Assembly (NCBI GenBank): GCA_029204225.1
Contig: CM055092.1
Location: 70,154,252 to 70,218,251, forward strand
Reading direction: 5' to 3'
From: Diphasiastrum complanatum
Taxonomy: Eukaryota > Streptophyta > Lycopodiopsida > Lycopodiales > Lycopodiaceae
Length of the DNA stretch: 64,000 bases
Under the pieces are notes generated by a model. That model worked only from the letters and a program-made list of their open reading frames with translations. It did not search any database and was not told where the DNA came from. The position numbers and the translations under genes were made by a program. Of this stretch, positions 56,600-64,000 are shown piece by piece; position 1 is the first letter of the stretch, and every line of letters starts with the position of its first letter.

Positions 56600-57819
56600 C
56601 CCTGTTCTAGCTCGCCCTACCCTGGTCCGCCCTCTCTCTCTTGCTCCATCATTTCCCATGGCCCCACGTAGGAAAGGGAGTCCCAGCCCCTCCACAGATG
56701 GCAGCGTCTGCTCCTCCATCGCTGGCAACAAATCTGCCTCCATCGCGAACAGTACCATTGTCTCCATCGCTGGCAGCACAACCTCCATCGATGCTGTACC
56801 AGATTACCTCGCTGGCAACACAGCATCCATCGCTGACAGTCAACCTGCCTCCATCGATGTTGTAACCACCGTTGACAACAATATTGATGCCAGTACCTCC
56901 ATCGCTGCTAGTACCTCCACCGCTGCCAGTACCTCCATCGTTGCCAGTACCGCCATTGCCTCCAATGTTTTGCTAACTGGTATAGATGTCCCGGTGCCTG
57001 CAAACTGTCCCACATTCTCGCTGCCCACTAGTCCTACATCGCTGCAAACCTCCAGTATAGGTGTTGTTTTTGGCCACTCCATCCTACCCTCGTGTTCACA
57101 CAATGGTCCCTGATTTATACACTCCGAGGCAGTCTTTTGAACAGTATGTCCTATCCTACATTGAATAACTCAACCAAGAATCCAGCTCCCTAAGACAAGA
57201 GATTCGACAAATGCAGGCAACCATCCACACTATGGCTATAGAAAAAGGTGCTATGGCAGTCCGGATCACCTCTTTGGAAGAGGCTTTGCGACGGGACGGA
57301 CCGGTCAGCACAACTATCCCAGATTTGGAGGCCAAGATCGAACAACATAAGGCTGAGACCAAAATTTGGGCTTCACTCTTCAAGAACAACGAGAATGCGG
57401 ACACACCTACATTGAATACCGTTATTTCGGCCACCATATCGGAAGAAAAGATGAGAGAATATAAGGCTATGAACATCCGGGTACGTGGTATTGAGGACAC
57501 TAATGCTCCCATGACCGAGGCAGCCCACTTTCTCTCTACCGTACTATCACGTCACTCCAATGGCTTGGATCGTGCATGGCGAATGAAAAGGGATCCTTCT
57601 ACGCTCATTGTAAGGTTCACTAATTTGGATGAGCGATTGGCAGCCCTCAAACTGCGGGCCAAGTTACGAGGTACACACATCTTTATGGATGATGATCTCA
57701 CGTTTATGCAAGTGATGGAAAGGAAGAGAGTTTTCAGTGAAGCCAAAGCATTGGATAAAAGGGTGATTTTTTGGGCTAACAAGGCTAGATACATCAACTC
57801 AGCACCACCTGAGAAATAG
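56600..57819 (+). pseudogene. LINE copy 5 ORF1, L1-type coiled-coil/RRM protein
   Basis: From ATG at 56658 (MAPRRKGSPSPSTDGS) there is a Ser/Thr/Ala-rich N-terminus with repeated ASIA/STSIAAS units. A frameshift near 57105 and a TAA near 57165 interrupt it. The remainder (57211-57819) has a coiled coil (MQATIHTMAIEKGAMAVRIT ... IPDLEAKIEQHKAETKIWA), an RRM-like part (KAMNIRVRGIEDTNAPMTEA) and a C-terminal domain (STLIVRFTNLDERLAALKLR, TFMQVMERKRVFSEAKALDK). This order matches the RNA-binding ORF1p of vertebrate L1 (Transposase_22); plant L1 ORF1 usually carries a CCHC knuckle, which is absent. It would bind LINE RNA in the cytoplasm. Confidence 0.72.
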
Positions 57820-57846
57820 GGAATGGGACCGACCCGGGGGCCCTGA

Positions 57847-59460
57847 AGCAAGCACTATGGTTGGGTCTTTGGAACTGCAATGGTATTCACTCTTCAGCCA
57901 CAACGGGTGATTTCAGAGTTTTTTGTGATATCGGAGACATTCTACTATTTACGGAAACACGTGAGAGTCCTAAGAGGGGACCTCCTGAGGTTGAGGGCTT
58001 TTGTTGGGTTTCGGCTTACAGGACAATGATGAGGGCCTCCACAGGTCGGGGGTCAGGGGGAGTTGCATGTCTCTTTAGAGACCATCTTCAACCTTGGGTC
58101 ACGCTCTTGTACACGGACGAGCATGCTCGCTATATTTGGATTAGATTAGACCATACACTGATGGCGCTGGATCAGGATAAATTTATGGCCGTTTGCTACT
58201 TTCCTCTAGAGACATCAGCATTCACTCAGGATGAGGAGTCACCTTTCATGGACATTTCATCGGACATTGTCAGATACGCAGAGCGAGGTTACATCATTCT
58301 AGCCGGGGATTTTAATGCCAGAACTGGGTCCAGGCAAACAGAGTTTCATAGTACCACAGATGATCCACATCGGATACATGCGCTAGATTGGGATGACCTT
58401 GGTCTTTGGCGTCAGTCCGCAGATGCAGATGGCCCGATTACATCATTTGGGGAGCAGCTACTCCAGCTAGGCGAAGCACATGGATTGGCCATTTTTAATG
58501 GCACGCTTCAGTTAACAGGCTCAGGTGACTATACTTGCTTCCCGCACAGTGGAGGTCACAGTGTTGTTGACTACTTCATGGGATCACCGTCTCTCCTTTC
58601 CTTTATTTCATCTCTCTATTCATCGTACCACTCTCTCTGATCACTCATACCTATCACACTCGATAGGCCACCTCCCCATCACACACACTCCTATCTCACC
58701 TCACATTGTGAAACCACTGTACCGTTACAACCCTGATAACACACCACTATACAGGGAAACCTTGTCAGATTTACTTATACATTTTCCTCATGAATATACT
58801 TTGGAAGAGCAATCTCTTTTTCTAGTCCAAACCATTCACACTGCAGTCTCCGTTGCTTTCACATCCCGGCGACCTCGGTATCAACGTCGTCACAGACCAC
58901 ACAATCCATGGTATGACCACGAGTGCATTGGCCTTCATCATCACCTAGTTTACGCTCGATCTCACCTTCCTCTTTTGGTCAAAACCATTTCTCGAGCTTA
59001 TCGCAGGACCATCCGAACAAAGAAAATGGAATATGAATTTGGCCAGGGCCAAAAAATGATAGATCTCCTTTATGGTTCCTCTTCAGGTTCCTTCTGGAAG
59101 AAATTCATACCACGCTCACCTCCACCTCGGATCACAGATCTCAATACCTGGATAACATACGCCACGTCCTTATACACTGTCCCTAATGCACCACCTCTTC
59201 CCACATCCCCGACCACCGACACTTCTGATATTTTCCCTCCTGATATCATCGAAGATGCCATCTCACAACTCCACTGCCACAAAGCTAAGGACATTGATGT
59301 TCTGCAGGCTGAGCTTCTAAAGTATGCTCCTGATATCCTCTCACCCTTTCTCTCAACTCTCTTTAACTGCGCTGCCTCTTTCGGCTTCCCTTCCTCATGG
59401 TCCACCAACCTTATCCATCCCATTCATAAAGGCAGTGATCCTATGAAGGTCGACAATTAC
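57847..59460 (+). pseudogene. LINE copy 5 ORF2: endonuclease and start of RT
   Basis: An APE-type endonuclease with GLWNCNGIHSS (Asn), FTETRES (Glu), ILAGDFNARTGS (Asp, Asn), and after a frameshift near 58600 the closing TTLSDHSYLSH (Asp-His). Then come the linker (IVKPLYRYNPDNTPLYRETL) and the beginning of RT (DIIEDAISQLHCHKAKDIDV, PSSWSTNLIHPIHKGSDPMK). The sequence stops at DNYC where a foreign LTR fragment begins. No ATG lies at the start of the endonuclease frame, which overlaps the end of ORF1. The enzyme would nick DNA and prime reverse transcription. Confidence 0.85.
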
Positions 59461-59537
59461 TGTGAGCAACCAAAACTCTCTAAGCTGCTCAACTCCTGAA
59501 GGCCGGTGTGTGGAATGATCCTCCCAACCATAGGTAC
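59461..59537. repeat. Truncated LTR resembling chromovirus C LTR
   Basis: TGTGAGCAACCAAAACTCTC and GGCCGGTGTGTGGAATGATC with CTCCCAACCATAGG parallel the first 75 bp of the chromovirus C LTR (TGTCACAAGCCAGTCTCTTC, GCCGGTGTGTAGAATGAACC, CTCCCAACCATAGG). It is inserted in LINE copy 5 and is itself cut by chromovirus D. Confidence 0.72.
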
Positions 59538-60032
59538 TGTCATGCCCATGACTGGTCTCAGGTAGCGTGTCCACGCTAGGGACCGGTAGACCAACAACTC
59601 GTAAGTTAATTGTGACTATATGGGAATTGGGGCCCTTATGTGTACATGGTCATAATTAATGGTTGTAGGCCTAAACACATGGTGGTGGAGTTGGTATGGG
59701 TCTATCAGTGAGTCATTAGGGAACTGGATGACGTGGCCCAGATAGGCTGCAAAGCTGTCCAGTGAGGTGTCACAGTGCACTACTAGTGGTGCATGGGCCT
59801 TGGAGGGTATAAGTATACCTGCTGGGCTCTCACTAGTGTATGCTTGATTTGTGAGGAGTAGCTACATGCTGCTGGTGTGACTCCTCTTTCCATGACTCTG
59901 ATTGATCCATAGCTTGGGGGCTAGATCCGTACGATCTAGGTTTGGTTTGGTTGGTTTAACCTCCACCGGTTCCCATGTGTGGTTGCTTTGTATGGTATGC
60001 TTAGGCTAGAATCCTGTGTTGAGGACTTTATT
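59538..60032 (+). repeat. 5' LTR of chromovirus D
   Basis: About 490 bp from TGTCATGCCC to just before the primer site. The exact 3' end is uncertain because the other LTR is truncated and no clear CA end precedes the primer site. The first 346 bp match 63432-63777. Confidence 0.85.
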
Positions 60033-60033
60033 T

Positions 60034-60046
60034 TGGTATCAGAGCC
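60034..60046 (+). promoter_or_regulatory. Primer binding site of chromovirus D
   Basis: TGGTATCAGAGCC, complementary to the 3' end of initiator Met-tRNA. It is the same primer site as in chromoviruses A and C. Confidence 0.92.
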
Positions 60047-60346
60047 AGTCTAAGTAGGATTTACCATCGAAAGTGCTGAGTGGAAATCTCGACGTTTTCT
60101 CGAGAATCCGACGGAGTAAGCAACAAAACGGTGGAATTGTGGAATTTTCTTCCCGTTGGAAATAATTTTTGAATTGCAATCGATTGTGTGGTAAGTGCAC
60201 TACCAGGCTCATAATCGGTTCGTTTTTGTGCTTTTCGAATTTGTTTCTTGGAAGAAATTCTGTGTTAATTCTGTTGTTGCCAATTACTCTGTGGATAGCA
60301 TCTTTGTGAAAGCAACGGTTGCTGGATTTTTTCCTACGGTTTCTTG

Positions 60347-60714
60347 TTCTTCTTATTCTTCTCTTTCTTTGACTGTCGGTACGCTTCTGCTTCTAGCTCA
60401 TCAAAAAACTGTTTCTTGCGCTTGTTAGATTTTTATTGCTTGGGTTTCGGGACCGTTTGGCCGTGCACGCTTTTCTGTGATGCAACAACTGACTATCAAA
60501 ATGAATGCAAGCGAAATATCCTCAACTCACTAGAGGATGCTATCCGTGTGGCGAAAGCCTATGATAGTACAGTTGTTGCATCACGGAAAAGCGTGCACGG
60601 CCAAACGGTCCCCAAACCCAAGCAAGAAAAATCTAACAAGCGCAAGAAACAGTTTTTTGACGAGCTGGAAGCAGAAGCGTACCGACAGTCAAAGAAAAAG
60701 AAGAATAAGAAGAA
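60347..60714. repeat. 145-bp inverted repeat of gag sequence
   Basis: The left arm 60347-60491 is the reverse complement of 60570-60714 with few mismatches, separated by 78 bp. The right arm is in the gag sense (SKKKKNKKK-type basic stretch, VASRKSVHGQTVPKPKQ); the left arm is an antisense copy lying where the gag N-terminus should be. A transcript of the element would fold into a long hairpin. Confidence 0.95.
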
Positions 60715-61014
60715 ATTGGTAGTAAAAGACAAAGCACGGTAGCGGCACTTAAGCAGAATCTGTGTTTCCTCTGCAATAAACCCGGGCACCATGCCAAACA
60801 GTGCCCCGAACGGAAAGCAAAGTCGTCAAGTTTCATGACTGTGGATTTATCGAGAGGCAATATTTTAGGGAAAGACGTGAATGTGCTATTTGATTCTGGT
60901 AGTACTCACAATTTTTTGAATGCTCGACTTGTGCAGAAGCTCCGAGTGCCCACCATGGCCAGTGATCACCGTTACGTGGTCCGTCTTGCCTCAGGGTCGG
61001 ACACTGAGATTTGA
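60480..61014 (+). pseudogene. Chromovirus D: gag end, zinc knuckle, protease
   Basis: A basic gag end (ILNSLEDAIRVAKAYDSTVV, lysine-rich FFDELEAEAYRQSKKKKN), then after a frameshift near 60742 the knuckle CFLCNKPGHHAKQC (CCHC), the aspartic protease motif VLFDSGSTHNFLNARL (D-S-G) and HRYVVRLASGSDTEI up to a stop near 61013. The gag N-terminal capsid domain is missing. At about 61013 the sequence jumps into the middle of RT. Confidence 0.85.
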
Positions 61015-61960
61015 TCTACGTACGGGATAACGTCAGATTAGGATACATCCGGAAGATGTATCTAACGGTTTTAGGACCAGGTTTGGCCACTACGAGTTTC
61101 TTGTATTGCCCTTTGGTTTGACAAATGCTCCGGCTACTTTCCAGCAAATGATGAACGATTTGTTTCGTCCATATTTGGGCTGGTTCGTAGTAGTGTTTCT
61201 GGACGATATTCTAATCTATAGCAGAACACTCAAAGAGCATGCTAAGCATCTCCGTACTGTCTTACGTATCTTAAGACAAGAGAAGCTTTATGCAAAAGAA
61301 TCAAAGTGCGAATTCTTTAAGAAGGAACTTCTTTACCTAGGTCATAAGTATACCTCCTTTGGGATCAAGATTGACGAGGAAAAGGTGAAGACGGTAGTGG
61401 AATGGCCAATTTCTAAAACGGTGCGAGAACTTAAACCATTCTTAGGTTTCACTGTGTTTTTCCGTAGATTTGCAGAGGAGTACTCGAAGATTGTTGCACC
61501 TCTCAACAATATGTTGAAAGGAGTGAAAAGTCGCAAAGGTAGGCCAAGTCCTCCTATCAGATGGAATGAGAAATTAGATGAGAGTTTTCGCAAACTCAAG
61601 CTTCTAATTGCCTCAGCTCCAGTTTTGAGAATAGCGGATCCCGATTTGCCGTTCGTCATTAACACTGCCTTTGAAAGTAAGAAACTGACCGATGCACAGG
61701 TCAGGTACACCACTCAGTAAAAAAAGCTTATTGCTGTGATCCATGCTTTGAAATCATGGAGGCATTACCTGTACGGTAATAAATTCGTGGTTAATACGGA
61801 TCATCAACCTTTAAAGTATTTTTGTAATCAGAATGATTTGCGAGGTCGTAAGGCCAGATGGGCAAAACTCATGCAAGAATTTGACTTTGAAGTGCGGTAT
61901 ATCAGGGGCTCATCTAATCAGGTGGCTGATGAACGAACTTTCCTTCACTGAGATCAGTAC
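61014..61960 (+). pseudogene. Chromovirus D: RT (second half) and RNase H
   Basis: RT begins at the DLRTG motif (one stop inside). It continues with [20 protein letters not shown], the catalytic [11 protein letters not shown], and LYAKESKCEFFKKELLYLGH. RNase H follows: the first aspartate block TDAS is deleted (INTAFESKKL), there is a stop after YTTQ at 61718-61720, then ALKSWRHYLYGNKFVVNTDH and RWAKLMQEFDFEVRYIRGSS. The missing N-terminal RT and missing RNase H catalytic residue inactivate it. Confidence 0.88.
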
Positions 61961-62094
61961 AGACTTTTATCTCTCCCTGAGAGGTCTTTATGAGAAAGAC
62001 CCACATTTTGGACCAATCTGGAATAGGGTTCTGGCAGTTTCATCAAGCGGGACTGATGATCATGGTGATCAGTTTGGGGGGAAGGATATAAAGG

Positions 62095-62934
62095 GTACTA
62101 GGGAAGGTTTGTGTGCCTGATGTGGATGTTGTTAAGAATAAAACTCTTTATGAATGTCATGACTCACCATGCGCAGGACATCCCAGCATACATCGTACAT
62201 TGGATTTGGTGCGAAGGGATTTTTATTGGCCAAAACTCAAGCCCTTTGTAGAATCTTATGTGGTCAAGTGTGACCAATGCCAGTTGAATAAAGCTAAACG
62301 CCATAAGGCGGGCGGTTTGTTGCATCCAGTGGATATCCCTGATAAGCGATGGGATAGTATTTCCATGGATTTCGTGGTTGGGTTACCGTGGACGAATAAA
62401 CAGCATGATGCAATTTCGGTTGTGGTCGATCGTCTTACCAAATTGGCTACGTTTATTCCGGTAAAGACCACTGCGAAGGCTTCTGATTTAGCTCAGATAT
62501 TTGTAGGGCGTCTGTTTAGGCTTTACGGATTACCGAGTGATATTGTGAGCGATCGCGATCCGAAGTTCATCCGTCACTTTTGGTCCGCCGTATTTGCTAA
62601 ACTAGAGACAACACTGATCTTGGGTTCTTCTGATCAGCCTGAGATAGATGGACAGACGGAAAGAACAAATCAGACGATGGAACAAATGCTTCGGGCATAT
62701 GTTTCCAGACGGCAATCTGATTGGGAAAAGCACCTTCCATTGATCGAGTTTGCCTATAATAGTAGTAAGCATTCGGCTACCGGTTATAGCCCGTTTATGC
62801 TTATGTACAGTTTTGAGCCTAGATCACCCATTGTGGTTGAGACTCGGACGATCAAGTTTCAGAAAGTAGCGGATTTCCTACACGATATGCAGGAAATGCT
62901 ACGGATTGCACGTGAAAATGTCCAAAGTGCCTAG
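62095..62934 (+). pseudogene. Chromovirus D integrase
   Basis: About 273 codons. The zinc-binding part has YECHDSPCAGHPSIHRTLDL and KCDQCQLNKAKRHKAG. The catalytic core has Asp in SMDFVVGLPW, Asp in VSDRDPKF and Glu in IDGQTERTNQ, followed by YNSSKHSATGYSPFMLMYSF. The core residues are present, so this domain looks the best preserved in the element. The frame closes at 62932-62934. Between RNase H and integrase the sequence shifts frame (61951-62113). Confidence 0.9.
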
Positions 62935-63374
62935 GATAGGGACAAACATTATGCAAATATGAAAAGATCACCGAGAGACTTCCAAGTGGGAATTGGGTAT
63001 ATTTGAGAATCCCGAAAGATTCAAGTGTAATGCGTACCGGCAAGCATTATAAGTTGTCCCCTAGATATAGAGGACCGTTTAAGATCTTGAAAAAGATCGG
63101 ATCCTTAGCTTACCAGTTGGAACTCTCGGATGGATCGCAAGTGCATCCCGTATTTCACGTTAGTCGTCTCAAGAAGAGTCTACGTGAAGGAGAGCATCTT
63201 GGATCTGGAGATCAGTTGGACCTGTTGGATGAATCATCGGGTGTATCTCGTCTTGAACCTGAAAAGATCTTGGATACAAGAACTAAACGATTGAGAAATC
63301 GTATAGTTAGCGAGCATCTGGTTCAATGGAGGGGATGTACAGACGATGACGATTCCTGGGAACAGGAAGCTTAA
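62935..63374 (+). pseudogene. Chromovirus D integrase tail and chromodomain
   Basis: After the stop at 62934, the frame YKLSPRYRGPFKILKKIGSL, VHPVFHVSRLKKSLREGEH, then EKILDTRTKRLRNRIVSEHL and VQWRGCTDDDDSWEQEA. The last two blocks are a chromodomain. This is the same domain order as in chromoviruses A and C. Confidence 0.87.
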
Positions 63375-63413
63375 GGAGGAACTTTCCTAGTTTTAAGTTC
63401 TGAGGACAGAACT

Positions 63414-63777
63414 AGAATAAGGGGGGAAGAATGTCATGCCCATGACTAGTCTCGGGTAGCGTGTCCACGCTAGGGACCGGTAGATCAACAACCCGTAAGT
63501 TAATTGTGACTATAAGGGAATTGGGGCCCTTATGTGTACATGGTCATAATTTATTGTTGTAGGCCTAAACACATGGTGGTGGAGTTGGTATGGGTCTATC
63601 AGTGAGTCATTAGGGAACAGGATGACGTGGCCCAGATAGGCTGCAGAGGTGTCCAGTGAGGTGTCACAGTGCCCTACTAGTGGTGCATGGGCCTTGGAGG
63701 GTATAAGTATACCTGTTGGGCTCTCACTAGTGTATGCTTGATTTGTGATGAGTAGCTACATGCTGCTGGTGTGACTA
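63414..63777 (+). repeat. Polypurine tract and truncated 3' LTR of chromovirus D
   Basis: AGAATAAGGGGGGAAGAA (63414-63431) leads into TGTCATGCCC at 63432. The LTR matches the 5' copy for 346 bp with about ten differences and then ends abruptly at GTGTGACT. Confidence 0.88.
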
Positions 63778-64000
63778 CAATACACATACACACACATACA
63801 CATCCATACACATACACATAAACATGCATACATGTACACAGACATACAATACACATACACATCCATACACATACACACATACACATGCACATGCACATGC
63901 ACATACATATACACGTACATACAAATACAAATAAACATACATACACATATACATGCACATACATATACACGTACATACACATCCACACATAAATATACAT
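63778..64000. repeat. CA/ACATAC-rich minisatellite
   Basis: Irregular repeats of ACATACACA, CATCCATACA and ACATGCACAT run from the truncated LTR to the window end. Tyr/Val/Cys-rich frames on the minus strand (MCVYVY-type) arise from the repeat and are not genes. Confidence 0.95.

Larger units (their letters stand above)
59538..63777 (+). mobile_element. Chromovirus D, defective, 3' LTR truncated
   Basis: A plus-strand Ty3/gypsy element. The 5' LTR begins TGTCATGCCCATGACT at 59538. A Met-tRNA primer site lies at 60034, a polypurine tract at 63414-63431, and the 3' LTR starts at 63432 but loses homology at 63777 where a CA-rich minisatellite begins. Gag lacks its N-terminus and has an inverted copy of itself instead. 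RT lacks its first half, and several stops are present. A chromodomain closes the pol frame. The target duplication cannot be seen. Confidence 0.88.

Noticed and set aside
63677-64000. Tyr/Val/Cys-rich open frames on the minus strand
   Set aside because: Translation of a CA-rich minisatellite.

Overview
The window looks like nuclear DNA of a land plant with a large, repeat-rich genome. It holds several Ty3/gypsy chromovirus retrotransposons primed by initiator-Met tRNA, a Ty1/copia fragment, two kinds of LINE, hAT DNA transposons with introns, and two exons of a plant-type Rab5 GTPase separated by a 5-kb intron. No rRNA, tRNA, CRISPR or bacterial operon features were seen. The species cannot be named from this sequence; a fern, lycophyte or conifer would fit the very large intron, but that is inference.

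Left part (1-16,250). A hAT transposase pseudogene (hAT-A) is split by a young chromovirus (603-6932, LTRs differing at one base, TSD TACAT). Right of it, on the minus strand, are exon 2 (9510-9587) and exon 1 (14596-14634) of a Rab5/RABF2-like gene with a CT-rich leader upstream. If the gene is intact, hAT-A and its chromovirus sit in its second intron. A 96-bp tandem duplication and a foldback MITE lie in the 5' flank.

Middle (16,250-42,000). This is a graveyard of old elements. It holds two stop-riddled copies of a coiled-coil protein, a Tat/Athila-type integrase remnant, a copia RT-RNase H remnant, about 4 kb of AT-rich sequence without a gene, a degenerate plant L1-type LINE, and a minus-strand LINE. 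That LINE is interrupted by an internally deleted chromovirus (35,600-39,340, TSD CCATC) and by a solo LTR. Plus-strand 3' LINE fragments follow.

hAT-B and its relatives (42,076-49,534). A 6.2-kb hAT element, apparently intact, lies inside a TA microsatellite. Its transposase has four exons that join in frame to 1336 residues, with a BED finger, DUF659/hAT core and a long C-terminal extension carrying AT-hooks. A small convergent gene lies on the other strand. Its ends, and those of nearby non-autonomous copies, are packed with GGTACCGCGG-type subterminal repeats.

Right part (51,000-64,000). Three plus-strand LINE copies belong to a family whose ORF1 resembles the coiled-coil/RRM/CTD ORF1p of vertebrate L1 and whose 3' end runs into a CT repeat. 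Between them is a 1.7-kb array of palindromes centred on CACGTG. The last LINE is cut by an LTR fragment, which is cut by a further defective chromovirus (59,538-63,777) carrying a 145-bp inverted repeat of its own gag. The window ends in a CA-rich minisatellite.

The only host gene I can name is the Rab5 gene. Nearly everything else is mobile DNA in nested layers.
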